Shown here piece after piece: positions 25,853-33,633 of a DNA stretch of 64,000 bases; the stretch's first letter is position 1; each line of letters begins with the position of its first letter. The translations under genes were made by a program, and so were the position numbers. The notes under the pieces were generated by a model. That model worked only from the letters and a program-made list of their open reading frames with translations. It had not been told where the DNA came from and searched no databases. This stretch comes from Bacillota bacterium (GTDB lineage Bacteria > Bacillota > Desulfotomaculia > Desulfotomaculales > Desulforudaceae): positions 124,001 to 188,000 of the forward strand of contig JBFLXL010000003.1 in assembly GCA_040757205.1 (NCBI GenBank), in the 5' to 3' direction.

Positions 25853-26470
25853 TTACTCCTTCCGGTCCACAAAAGCCCCGCTGGTCAGGCTCCCGCCCCC
25901 CGGCTCCCGGCCCCCGTAGCTTCGAAGAACATCCCGGCCCCGCCGCGCCCGCCCGATCTCTCCCCGCACCAGATCACGGCTTTCCTCCAGGCGCTGCCGG
26001 TTAGCGGCGTCCATCTCCGCCGCCTCCCGGAACAGGACCTCGATCGCCGCCCGCACCTGCCGGGCTTCCACCTCCGACCCGCCACCCGCCGGCTGCGCCG
26101 CCAGCTGAAAAAGGGGTCTGACCCCTTTTTCAGGACCGGCCGCGCGTACCGCCTGGAGGTGGTCGAAGCGGTCCATGCACTGCTGACGCTCCTCCGCCAA
26201 CGCCATGAAGCGGTCCAGGGCCTCCTCGGAGGGACTGTCAGGGGGACTGTCCCGAGGGGGACTGTCCCCCTCGGGTCCCAGGGGGACTGTCCCCTTTTCC
26301 AGGGGGACTGCTCCCTTTTTCAGGGGGACTGTCCCCTTCCCGGCGAGCGCTTCGCGTTGTTCCCGTACGATCTCCAGTATCCGTCGCGCAAGCTGCAGCT
26401 GCTCCTCTGCGATCGGGCTCCGGGTCGCCGGGCTGTTCCCCGGGCTCTTTGCCTCGCGGCTGTCTTTCAC
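25853..26470 (-). CDS. FliT/FlgN-like helical protein with inserted palindromes
   Basis: 205 residues, directly downstream of fliS on the same strand, the place of fliT. The N-terminal helix (EEQLQLARRILEIVREQREAL) and the C-terminal helices (AAEMDAANRQRLEESRDLV, ending in RGRDVLRSYGG) look like a FliT/FlgN type chaperone. The middle is atypical: about residues 44-81 come from six GGGGACTGTCCCC-type units (26228-26340), read as GTVP, GAVP and GDSPP runs, and about 114-122 come from a GGGGTCTGACCCC palindrome. The GTG start has only a weak ribosome binding site. Function by position only. Confidence 0.6.
   Translation of the reverse strand: MKDSREAKSPGNSPATRSPIAEEQLQLARRILEIVREQREALAGKGTVPLKKGAVPLEKGTVPLGPEGDSPPRDSPPDSPSEEALDRFMALAEERQQCMDRFDHLQAVRAAGPEKGVRPLFQLAAQPAGGGSEVEARQVRAAIEVLFREAAEMDAANRQRLEESRDLVRGEIGRARRGRDVLRSYGGREPGGGSLTSGAFVDRKE
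26105..26144. repeat. AAAAAGGGGTCTGACCCCTTTTT palindrome inside the FliT-like gene (copy B)
   Basis: CTGAAAAAGGGGTCTGACCC and its complement arm form a long hairpin, followed by CAGGACCGGCCGC as in the copy at 25811-25846. Read in frame in the gene 25853-26470. Confidence 0.8.
26228..26340. repeat. Cluster of six GGGGACTGTCCCC palindromes in a coding sequence
   Basis: Units at about 26230, 26241, 26256, 26281, 26302 and 26323, separated by 8 to 15 bases, some imperfect (GGGGGACTGCTCCC). No stop codon arises in the frame of the host gene. Confidence 0.9.
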
Positions 26471-26498
26471 ATTCCATCGACCGTCCTTGTTTCACCCG

Positions 26499-26588
26499 AG
26501 ACACCCATGCCGCTCTAGCGGCACGATCGGAAGGATGAAAATACCCCTCACCCTGACCCTCTCCCAGAGGGAGAGGGGATTTTCAGGG
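26499..26588 (+). repeat. Dispersed repeat element, copy 2 of 3
   Basis: Same element as 9010-9102, same orientation, lying between the ends of fliS and the start of the FliT-like gene. The inner hairpin CCCTCTCCC/GGGAGAGGG is intact. Confidence 0.9.
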
Positions 26589-26625
26589 TAGGTTGCGCGT
26601 TTGACGGCTCTCTTGCTCGCTCCGG

Positions 26626-27030
26626 CTATCTTTCCGGTTCCATTGGTTCCTGCTCCGGGGCGCGGTTCGGTTCGAGGGCCCGGCTCCAGGCTTCTTTCAG
26701 TGCCCGGACCATCCGGTCCACCTCGGCCAGCGTCTCCCGGTCCTTCTTCAGGTTGGCCTGGACGAGCCGGTCGTGGATGTAGTCGTAAAGCGCATCCAAA
26801 TCCTGCCCGATTCTAAAATCGGTGTTCAAAGTCCCCCGCAGGTAGGAAACGATATCCTGGGCCCTTACCAGGGCGTTGTGCGCCCGCGGCAGGTCTTTGT
26901 CTTCCAGCGCCAGGTCGGCCTGTTTGGCAAACTTCAGAATGCCGTTGAACGACATCAGCACCAGTTGTCCCGGCCTCGCGTTCAATACGGCGTTTTGCTG
27001 GTACTGTGCAAAGGGGTTGACAGCGGCCAC
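26626..27030 (-). CDS. fliS: Flagellin export chaperone FliS
   Basis: 134-residue helical chaperone that keeps flagellin from polymerising in the cytosol. The N-terminus NPFAQYQQNAVLNARPGQLVLMSFNGIL and the helix ALVRAQDIVSYLRGTLN, LYDYIHDRLVQANLKKD follow the family closely. GTG 27030 with AAGGAGGTGATCC upstream. Normal length; the last 15 residues are Glu/Pro-rich. Downstream of fliD by 24 bases in the flagellin-fliD-fliS late group. Confidence 0.95.
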   Translation of the reverse strand: MAAVNPFAQYQQNAVLNARPGQLVLMSFNGILKFAKQADLALEDKDLPRAHNALVRAQDIVSYLRGTLNTDFRIGQDLDALYDYIHDRLVQANLKKDRETLAEVDRMVRALKEAWSRALEPNRAPEQEPMEPER

Positions 27031-27054
27031 GGGATCACCTCCTTATTCAGAATT

Positions 27055-28614
27055 CTACCCCCGGAACATTCCCCCGCCGAACTGCTGCGCAAGCCACGCG
27101 CTTTGGGTATTCATCCGGGAAATGGCCTGCTCCAGGGCGGTGAACTGTTCCCAGTAGCGGTCTTCGAGCTTCTGCAGGCGTTTTTCCGACCGCTCTACCT
27201 GCTCCCCGAGCGTCCCGATCTGGCGGCCCAGCCAGCTGGAATCGTAAGACGAAGCTTGGGTTGACGATCCCGCCCGGGCGGTAAGCTGCTTGACCGCGGT
27301 GTCCAGGTAGCCGTACAGCCTTTGCCCGATGCCCCGCTCCTCGTTGGTGGCGCCGCTCTGGTTGAAAAGCTTGGCCACGCCTTCCGGGTCTTGATCAATG
27401 GCGCGCCGGAGCTTGGCCTCGTCAATCACCAGCTTGCCCTGATCGGCGAAGCTGCCGGGGGTGATGCCGATGTGCGTCAAGTGGTTCAGCGACGCGCTCA
27501 AGCCGGCAACCGGGGTGAAGATGTCCGCCCGCAGCCGGCTGACGATGCCGTTCAGGATGTCGTCGTGGCGCAGCAGGCCGCTTTTGGCCTTCTGCTCCCA
27601 CTGGTCGATCTGCTTATCGGTCATATTTTCCCGGGCGGGGTCGTTGTCCAGGAGAGGGAGGTAATCGCGGAAACGCTCCTCCCGCAACTTTCCGTTGAGC
27701 AAATCCAGAATGCCGTTGTACGCGTTAATGAAACCCTTGATTTGCTGCAACACGGACGTGGTGTCGCCGCGGACGGTCAGGACGGCGGTGCCCGTCGCCT
27801 TCAAGCTGAAGTGCACGTTGTTCAGCGCGAAATCATTGGTGGGGCGGGTGACATTCAGGCCGTTGATTGTAGCCAGGGCGTTGGTGCCACCCTGCTCGGT
27901 GGCGGTGCCGAGTCTCAACACCTCGGCCAGAAACCCGGTGGTCCCCACCCCGATTTCGTGACCCGCGGCATTGTTGTCGCCGGTACGGGTCGTGGAGATG
28001 GACACCCGGTCCGAGGAATGCTCGTAGAAAGCCGTCAACCCGAGCGCCTTGTCCGCTGAGATGCGGGCCAACACCCCGTTTAAGGTTTCGGTGTACGCGT
28101 CCACGGTAAAAGTCTTGTTGTTGGACGTACCGTCGTGGTTGAAGGTGGTGAGGCTGAAGTTGAAGGTGTGGCCGTCAGGGTTCCACCTGAAATTCGTGTC
28201 GAAAAACTTAGCCCGTTGAGACCAGAGCGTCGCATCCGGATTCACCTTGTCCGCGCTGCTCGCCGACACCGCGCCGACGCTGGTCTTATGGGCGGTCGTG
28301 GCCAGAGAGGTCACCGTAACGGTGTAGTCCGCATTTGCGGCCGCCGGCGTGGCCGTGGCGGTCACCGCCGCCGGGTTTGACGATGCCACCGTCTTGGCCA
28401 GAAAGGTGGAATCGAGCTGCATGGGGAAGACGGTCTTGTTGCGGAAGGCGAGCAGGGCGGAGTTAATACTGCGGTAGTCCTCCCGCTGCCACTCCAGCAC
28501 CTGGCGCTCCTGGCGCAGCCGGTCCACGGGCTTGCGGTGGGTCTTCATTAAATCCTGGATCATTTTTTGGGTGTCCAGGCCCGTGGCCAGCCCGCTGATG
28601 CGGTTGACACTCAT
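27055..28614 (-). CDS. fliD: Flagellar filament cap protein FliD
   Basis: Cap (HAP2) at the filament tip that folds incoming flagellin. 519 residues; N-terminal SVNRISGLATGLDTQKMIQDLM and QEREVLEWQREDYRSIN-type segment, a beta-rich middle with Ala/Thr-rich surface loops, and the C-terminal coiled coil (GRQIGTLGEQVERSEKRLQK, ending AMSRMNTQSAWLAQQ-type). ATG 28614 sits 9 bases after AAGGAG; the in-frame ATG 28623 abuts that site and is less likely. Confidence 0.94.
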   Translation of the reverse strand: MSVNRISGLATGLDTQKMIQDLMKTHRKPVDRLRQERQVLEWQREDYRSINSALLAFRNKTVFPMQLDSTFLAKTVASSNPAAVTATATPAAANADYTVTVTSLATTAHKTSVGAVSASSADKVNPDATLWSQRAKFFDTNFRWNPDGHTFNFSLTTFNHDGTSNNKTFTVDAYTETLNGVLARISADKALGLTAFYEHSSDRVSISTTRTGDNNAAGHEIGVGTTGFLAEVLRLGTATEQGGTNALATINGLNVTRPTNDFALNNVHFSLKATGTAVLTVRGDTTSVLQQIKGFINAYNGILDLLNGKLREERFRDYLPLLDNDPARENMTDKQIDQWEQKAKSGLLRHDDILNGIVSRLRADIFTPVAGLSASLNHLTHIGITPGSFADQGKLVIDEAKLRRAIDQDPEGVAKLFNQSGATNEERGIGQRLYGYLDTAVKQLTARAGSSTQASSYDSSWLGRQIGTLGEQVERSEKRLQKLEDRYWEQFTALEQAISRMNTQSAWLAQQFGGGMFRG

Positions 28615-28624
28615 CCTTACCATC

Positions 28625-28822
28625 TCCTTAAAATGGGGACAGGCACCTTTTCCGGAGCGATAACGATGCCTACGGGAACGGCCGGCTACTTGCCGGAAAA
28701 CGAGCCAGTCCCCATTTTACGCCGCCTATACGCTCCGCGCCGCAAGACGACCGACAACGCTTCAATTCCGAGAATGTAGCCAGGCTGCATCCCATCCGCC
28801 GGTCCGACCACCGACCACCATT
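28625..28822. repeat. Gap with AAAATGGGGACAGGCACC-type repeats
   Basis: AAATGGGGACAGGCACC at about 28631-28648 and its partial inverse CCAGTCCCCATTTTAC at about 28708-28723. Relatives stand at 23700-23715 and 29223-29240. Also a short GACCACCGACCACC run at about 28804-28818. No gene supported. Confidence 0.7.
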
Positions 28823-29194
28823 TCAGCGGCGTTCATCCACAAAAAGCCCCGCCATTTCCCACAGTTTGGCCACCAGATCCAGGATGTCTTCCGGCGGGAT
28901 CTCCTTGACCACCTCATTAGTCTCCGTGTTCATTACGCGCACAATGATTTCTTTGGTGGGCTCGTGGACCGAAAAATCAAAACTCCGGTTACGCGCATAA
29001 AGCGCCCGGTTCACCGACTCGACGGCCGTGGCCAATTCCTGCTCCAGGGACGGCACGGCATGCGGCGCGCCCTTGTTGGCTTCGTTTTCCGCTTTGCGCG
29101 GGACGCCTTCCGGCGTCCCGGCCCGCACCTGCTGCTGCCGACGCTGTGCGGCCTCTTCCGGAGGCCTGTTCGCTGTTACCGATTCCACCCGCAC
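28823..29194 (-). CDS. flaG: FlaG-family flagellar protein (copy 2)
   Basis: 123 residues. Variable, charged N-terminal half; the C-terminal half is the FlaG signature FDFSVHEPTKEIIVRVMNTETNEVVKEIP followed by EDILDLVAKLWEMAGLFVDERR. GTG 29194 with GGAGGTG upstream. It lies between flagellin and fliD on the same strand and has its own sigma-28 type promoter about 60 bases upstream, so it probably starts a flaG-fliD-fliS transcript. It is the clearer of the two FlaG proteins. Confidence 0.92.
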   Translation of the reverse strand: MRVESVTANRPPEEAAQRRQQQVRAGTPEGVPRKAENEANKGAPHAVPSLEQELATAVESVNRALYARNRSFDFSVHEPTKEIIVRVMNTETNEVVKEIPPEDILDLVAKLWEMAGLFVDERR

Positions 29195-29481
29195 CTGTTA
29201 CACCTCCACCAACATCTTGGGTGAAATGGGGACTGGCTGGGACTTTAGTCACTTTATCGGGTGATCCGGCGAAAAACTTTAGCCGTCCGGCAGGAGTCGG
29301 TTCATCCGGTGTCGAAAATAACATGCATGTCATGACCGGGAGCCATCCTCGCGGATGGCTCCCCCGACCACTTTTTTCACTTAGGGGGACCGTCCCCCGC
29401 CCCTGAGCCTTCGGTCAGACTACCGGCCACCGACTCCCGACCACCAACCACTGACCACTGCTTTATCTCTCTTCACCCCGT
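29195..29481. other. Gap between flagellin and flaG
   Basis: Contains the sigma-28 type promoter (29254-29281), a perfect 8-bp hairpin AGCCATCC-TCGC-GGATGGCT (29341-29360), a GGGGGACCGTCCCCC palindrome (29384-29398), and a GACCACC/CTGACC low-complexity run (about 29421-29460). The hairpin could end flagellin mRNA but lacks a clear T tract on the minus strand. No gene. Confidence 0.7.
29254..29281 (-). promoter_or_regulatory. Sigma-28 promoter for flaG-fliD-fliS
   Basis: On the minus strand a perfect TAAAGTTT (29281-29274), 12-base spacer, CCCGATAA (29261-29254), one mismatch to GCCGATAA. Confidence 0.8.
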
Positions 29482-30744
29482 CTAGGCGAGCAGTTGCAGT
29501 ACGGCCTGCGGCTGCATGTTGGCCTGCGCCAGCATGGCGATGGAGGCCTGGTTCAGGATGTTGAACTTGGTGAATTCCATCATCTCGGCGGCCGTGTCCG
29601 CGTCGCGGATCCGGGATTCGGCGGCCGTCAGGTTCTCGGCGGTGACGCCCAGGTTGGAGATGGTGTGGTCAAGCCGGTTCTGGATGCCGCCGAGGCGGGC
29701 CCGGTTCGTTGAAACCGTACCCAGCGCTTCATCAATGACCTTGACGGCGATGTTGGCCTGCGCGTGGGTGTCCACCTTAATGCCTTGTACGGCCAGGGTG
29801 ACGGCGTTGGTCTTTCCAATGTTCACCGTTATCAACTGGCCCGCGTTGGCGCCGACCATCAAGCGGGCGGCGTTGTCGGCCGCGGCATTCTGGGCCACCT
29901 GAGTAATCACGAACTGGTTGAGGTACCGGCTGGCCGTGGTCTTCTCGGTGCCCGCACTGTCGAACACCCGCATGGTGAAACCGGCGATGTGGTTCACTTC
30001 GCCCGGGCTTTGGCCGTCGAACCTGATCTTGCCGCTGACTACGACGGCGCCGGTGATCCAAGCGGTAGCGTTCATGTCGGTGGCCAGACCGCCCGTAACC
30101 GGACCCAGCCTGGACCCGGTGGCGACGGTGAAGGAGCGGGTCACATGTACGCCGTTCACGACCGCTTCGTACCGGATCGTATCTGTGGAGGCGATGCCCA
30201 GGCTGTTGCCGGCGGTGTCACGCAAACTGATCAGCGTAGTGCCGCCGGTAGCGAGGTTGCCTGCGCCATCCCGGTGCAACACCGGCCCCTCGAGCCTGGT
30301 GGCCTGCGACGTGGTCGCCGCCGAGAGCGAGCCGTCGAGCAGGACCCGGGCGTTGAACTGGGTGCTGTTGCTGATCCGGTTCACTTCGGACACCAACTGG
30401 TCGACCTCTCTCTGGATTTGCCCCCGGTCGGAAGTGGTCAGGGTGTCGTTGGTGGCCTGGACGGCCAACTCGCGCATGCGCTGCAGGATGGTGTGCACTT
30501 CCTGGAGCGCGCCTTCGGCCGTTTGGACCATCGAGATGCCGTCCTGGGCGTTGCGGACGGCCTGGCCGAGACCCCGGATCTGGCCGCGCATCTGCTCGGA
30601 GATGGCCAGCCCGGCGGCGTCGTCGGCCGCCCGGTTGATGCGGAAGCCCGAGGACAGTTTTTCCAACGCCCGCCCGGACATCATCTGGTTGATGCCCAGA
30701 TTCCGGTGGGTATTGAGGGCCGCGACATTGGTTTGTACTCTCAT
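29482..30744 (-). CDS. fliC: Flagellin
   Basis: Filament subunit, exported through the flagellar type III system. 420 residues. N-terminal D0/D1 (about 1-170) begins MRVQTNVAALNTHRNLGINQ and has LSSGFRINRAADDAAGLAIS. C-terminal D1/D0 (about 330-420) has ARLGGIQNRLDHTISNLGVT and ends QPQAVLQLLA. The central 160 residues are Thr/Ala-rich and variable, giving sites for O-glycosylation, which the neighbouring maf and pse genes support. Strong GGGGGG site before ATG 30744. Sigma-28 type promoter at 30827-30853. Confidence 0.97.
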   Translation of the reverse strand: MRVQTNVAALNTHRNLGINQMMSGRALEKLSSGFRINRAADDAAGLAISEQMRGQIRGLGQAVRNAQDGISMVQTAEGALQEVHTILQRMRELAVQATNDTLTTSDRGQIQREVDQLVSEVNRISNSTQFNARVLLDGSLSAATTSQATRLEGPVLHRDGAGNLATGGTTLISLRDTAGNSLGIASTDTIRYEAVVNGVHVTRSFTVATGSRLGPVTGGLATDMNATAWITGAVVVSGKIRFDGQSPGEVNHIAGFTMRVFDSAGTEKTTASRYLNQFVITQVAQNAAADNAARLMVGANAGQLITVNIGKTNAVTLAVQGIKVDTHAQANIAVKVIDEALGTVSTNRARLGGIQNRLDHTISNLGVTAENLTAAESRIRDADTAAEMMEFTKFNILNQASIAMLAQANMQPQAVLQLLA

Positions 30745-30826
30745 CGTTATCCCCCCTTTGATTTTTTTCGTTTGAAGTTAGAGCGTGGCCACGTCTACTT
30801 CCGGGAGTCAATCTCCCTAACCCTTA

Positions 30827-30853
30827 TTTTCGGTGACCGCCCGCCAAACTTTA
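30827..30853 (-). promoter_or_regulatory. Sigma-28 promoter for flagellin
   Basis: On the minus strand a perfect TAAAGTTT (30853-30846), 11-base spacer, ACCGAAAA (30834-30827), six of eight to GCCGATAA; 82 bases before the flagellin start. Confidence 0.75.
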
Positions 30854-30874
30854 GTCATCACCGCCGAGAATTTT

Positions 30875-32767
30875 TCAATTACAGACGCTGCACGGTGATG
30901 GGCCGGTCCCCATCTTGCCCAGTTCGGCGTGGTAGCGTTCGGCGCGGCCGCCCACCGCGGTGGCGAAGTTGTACAGCATGGCGATAAAGTCCCGGACCTG
31001 GGCGGCGTCGGCGGCATCCAGGTCTAGTTTGCGGGTGCGCACCAGGAGGTCCAAGTTGCTGACCGTGCGCCGGATGATTTTCTGGTAGGCGGTGTGGTTC
31101 AATATTTGGTTGAGCCGGGGCACCGCCGTGCTCAGCTGGCCCGCCAGCGCGGGCATCCCGGCCGACCCGACCCGACCCGACCCACTGACGTGGGTGCCCC
31201 GCGTGGGTACCCCGAGCGGGTGCCCCGCGTGGGTGTCCCGGTATTGGTCGTGCAGGGGGGCCAGCGCCAGTACGGCGGCGGTGGCCGTCTCACGCAGGGC
31301 GGCCAGTTCCCGGCGTACGGTGGCCAGCGGCTCCCGGAGTTTTTCCAGGATTTCCTGGGGGGACGGCTGCCCGAGGCTTGATTCCGGGCGGGTGAAGCGC
31401 CGGTCGGCTTGCTCCCGCGCCCAGGCGGCGAAGTCCACCGGAGTAGTGCCCGCGATGGGCAGGCCGGTGCGCGAAGCGTTATAAACCCGCACGTTCCGCC
31501 GGCCGGCCTCGGCGATGTACATTTCCAGCTCGCGCAGCATAGACAAAAGCTGTTTGGTGGTATAGGCCGTTTCCCCGGCGATGTTGGTCCGGGGCAGGTA
31601 GTCGGTGACCGTGGTTTTTCGCCGTCCGGCGTAGTAATGCTCCGGGTCCGGGAAGGACAAGTCCTGCCCGAGGAGGATGATTTCCGGACAGCCGAGGTCG
31701 AGGATGAACTTGAAAGTGGGGATGGCTACCGAGGCGGCGTCCGGCAAAACGCCCTTATGGTTAAAGCCGGCCAACTCACCCAGCCATTGGGGCAAATACT
31801 CCTGATCGGCGAAGGCGGACACTTTCGGTCCCCGGAATTCGGCCGCCACCCGGGGGTGCAGGGATGAAAAAAAGACCAGCGTGGTATCGGGCAGGTCCAG
31901 GCAGTCCTTTAAAGCAGCGTAGTTGGCCTCGCCGGGGTCGATGGAAACCACGTAATCGGGGTGAATGCCGGCCTGGGCCAGTGGGATAAGGCCGGTGCCC
32001 GCCGCGATGATCGGCACCCGGCCGGCCAGGCCGCGCAAGACGTTCAGGTGTTCGTTCAGCGAAGGCCCGGCGGCCGCCATCACCGCCGGGGTAGCGGTCA
32101 GACCATTTTGAAGATCGGAGACGCCGGGATTGGCGAAAATCGCAAACAGATTGGCGATGCTGTTTTCAAGCCACACATCTTTCCAATGCTCCCGGGTTGC
32201 CAATCCCACCCGGATGTGGCGCAGTGAATCCAGCAACCCTTGCCGCCATTGCTGGTGGGCTTGCTCAAACAGGTCGCGATAAGCCGGTATTTCGGCCACC
32301 TTCACCTCCCCGGCAAAAGTGCCCTGCGTTATCTGGATGAAGGCCGGGCTGTCGACCGAGAAGTCCAGTGTGGGTTGGATGAACACCCGCTTATGCCTGA
32401 TGAGGTGGCGCACGTCACGGAGTTCCAGCAGCCGCCGCCACCATCCGGGTTCGGTTTCAAAAACCATAAAGTGGGCGCCGGGGTCCTTTTGGAGCAGAGC
32501 CTCCAGGTGGTAGCCCAGACCCAGCCCGAAAACGAGATAAACCCGGCCGGTCGCGGAGAGGTCGTTGACTATGCCCGCCGCCCAGGCGTAAGCCTCGCGG
32601 CGCGGATCGTACCGGCTGGCGAGCGGCTGATCCCGCCACACCGGAACCGGGTCGCCGTTTTTGGCGGTAATCACCGCCAAACCAGCCGCAGCGGGCGAGT
32701 TTTCGAGCAACTCGGCCAGTGCCGGATCGCGGCGCCGGATGGCGCGCAGATTCTGTTCCCAAATCAT
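30875..32767 (-). CDS. maf: Maf-type motility accessory factor (DUF115 flagellin glycosyltransferase)
   Basis: 630 residues. The N-terminal domain (about 1-190) has YLVFGLGLGYHLEALL. The DUF115 core (about 200-440) has AAGPSLNEHLNVLRGL, YVVSIDPGEANY, VFFSSLHPRV and LLGQDLSFPDPEHYY. Maf proteins transfer nonulosonic acids such as pseudaminic or legionaminic acid to flagellin, and the pse genes lie next door. A Gly/Thr/His-rich insertion at about 506-536 is encoded by a repeat (31160-31250) shared with fliK. Coupled to the gene at 32764-33312, whose stop overlaps its ATG. Confidence 0.9.
   Translation of the reverse strand: MIWEQNLRAIRRRDPALAELLENSPAAAGLAVITAKNGDPVPVWRDQPLASRYDPRREAYAWAAGIVNDLSATGRVYLVFGLGLGYHLEALLQKDPGAHFMVFETEPGWWRRLLELRDVRHLIRHKRVFIQPTLDFSVDSPAFIQITQGTFAGEVKVAEIPAYRDLFEQAHQQWRQGLLDSLRHIRVGLATREHWKDVWLENSIANLFAIFANPGVSDLQNGLTATPAVMAAAGPSLNEHLNVLRGLAGRVPIIAAGTGLIPLAQAGIHPDYVVSIDPGEANYAALKDCLDLPDTTLVFFSSLHPRVAAEFRGPKVSAFADQEYLPQWLGELAGFNHKGVLPDAASVAIPTFKFILDLGCPEIILLGQDLSFPDPEHYYAGRRKTTVTDYLPRTNIAGETAYTTKQLLSMLRELEMYIAEAGRRNVRVYNASRTGLPIAGTTPVDFAAWAREQADRRFTRPESSLGQPSPQEILEKLREPLATVRRELAALRETATAAVLALAPLHDQYRDTHAGHPLGVPTRGTHVSGSGRVGSAGMPALAGQLSTAVPRLNQILNHTAYQKIIRRTVSNLDLLVRTRKLDLDAADAAQVRDFIAMLYNFATAVGGRAERYHAELGKMGTGPSPCSVCN
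31160..31250. repeat. CCGACC / GTGGGTGCCCCGCG repeat inside maf
   Basis: Tandem CCCGA units followed by ACTGACGTGGGTGCCCCGCG and two further GTGGGT(A/G)(C/T)CCCG units. The 28 bases at 31176-31203 are identical to fliK 48806-48833. Confidence 0.9.
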
Positions 32768-33312
32768 TGTTGCCCACCATCCGCCACTTCGATGCGGGCC
32801 AGCCGGTCATTAAGTCCCTCCAGCGTACCTTGTAACTCATAAAGCAAAAAATCTCCCTGTTGGACAGCATGGTTCGCCTCCGCGACCTGGAGCAATTCCC
32901 GGGCCGCGTCCCGCAGGCGCTCCGGCCAGCCGTCGAGCCCGTAACCGCGGGCCGAAAGCTGAACGCTTAACGTCTGTAAATACTCCAGGCCCTCCGCCAA
33001 TTGTACCAACATGTCCGGGGAACCTTGGCCGCCGTAAAAACGGTCCGCGATGCCGGGCAGCTGCTGGAGCCAGCGGTCGAGAAAACCACGGGCCTCGGCC
33101 AGCGTGGCGGCGAGCAGTTCGGATTCGGAGAAAAACACCAGCGTCACCCGTGTTTCGCCGTCAAGCTGTTGGAGGCGGTCTTCTATTTCCGCGAAAAAAA
33201 CCTGTTCGCCCGCCTCGGCGCGGTAAAGGTAAAGGCCTTCCCGGAGGTGGTCGGCGGTCAATTCGGGCCACCGGCTCAAGGCCTCCGCGACGGGCAAGGT
33301 AATCTCTTTCAA
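32764..33312 (-). CDS. Helical hypothetical protein upstream of maf
   Basis: 182 residues, mostly long amphipathic helices with heptad-like Leu spacing (RVTLVFFSESELLAATLAEARGF, QLAEGLEYLQTLSVQLSARG, LLYELQGTLEGLNDRLARIE), no membrane segment. TTG 33312 lies 10 bases after AAGGAG. The frame stays open to 33453, but that extension reads through palindromic repeats and carries no recognisable domain, so I exclude it. The stop overlaps the maf ATG, so it is coupled to the glycosyltransferase and likely assists it or a flagellar client. Family not recognised. Confidence 0.7.
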   Translation of the reverse strand: MKEITLPVAEALSRWPELTADHLREGLYLYRAEAGEQVFFAEIEDRLQQLDGETRVTLVFFSESELLAATLAEARGFLDRWLQQLPGIADRFYGGQGSPDMLVQLAEGLEYLQTLSVQLSARGYGLDGWPERLRDAARELLQVAEANHAVQQGDFLLYELQGTLEGLNDRLARIEVADGGQQ

Positions 33313-33330
33313 CCAAGACCAACTCCTTCC

Positions 33331-33392
33331 GGGGAGATTGCCCCTTCGGGCTCCAGGGGGACTGTCTCCTTTTCCAGGGGGACGTTCCCCTG
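33331..33392. repeat. Three imperfect GGGGACTGTCCCC-type palindromes in a 5' leader
   Basis: GGGGAGATTGCCCC (33341-region), GGGGGACTGTCTCC (about 33356-33369) and GGGGGACGTTCCCC (about 33377-33390), before the start of the gene at 33312 (minus). The remaining bases to 33633 show no gene; the pseB promoter should be here, but no clear one is seen. Confidence 0.7.
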
Positions 33393-33633
33393 CCGGCCGG
33401 CGACATTGTCGCTCATTCCGCTTCCCGCCTCGCACCTTATACCCACCTCTCACTTCCCACCTCTCACCTTGTCGGCTGCTTGTTCAGGCAGCTTGACTAT
33501 TTTAAGAATTGCCGGCTGTTCTTACTTGCATAATTCTGCGGTTGAGCAGGGTTTTCCTGGTTGGAGTAGAAATATGTCGCAGTATCTGGCCAAAGCGATC
33601 TCAAGATGTAAAGGTCGGAGGCGGGTGTAAAGC

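Noticed and set aside
24720-26340. Palindrome clusters as a CRISPR array
   Set aside because: Units are 13-16 bases, spacing is 8-15 bases and irregular, spacers are low-complexity, and no cas gene is near.
33313-33453. Upstream extension of the gene before maf
   Set aside because: Translates palindromic repeats only; TTG 33312 with AAGGAG is the more credible start.
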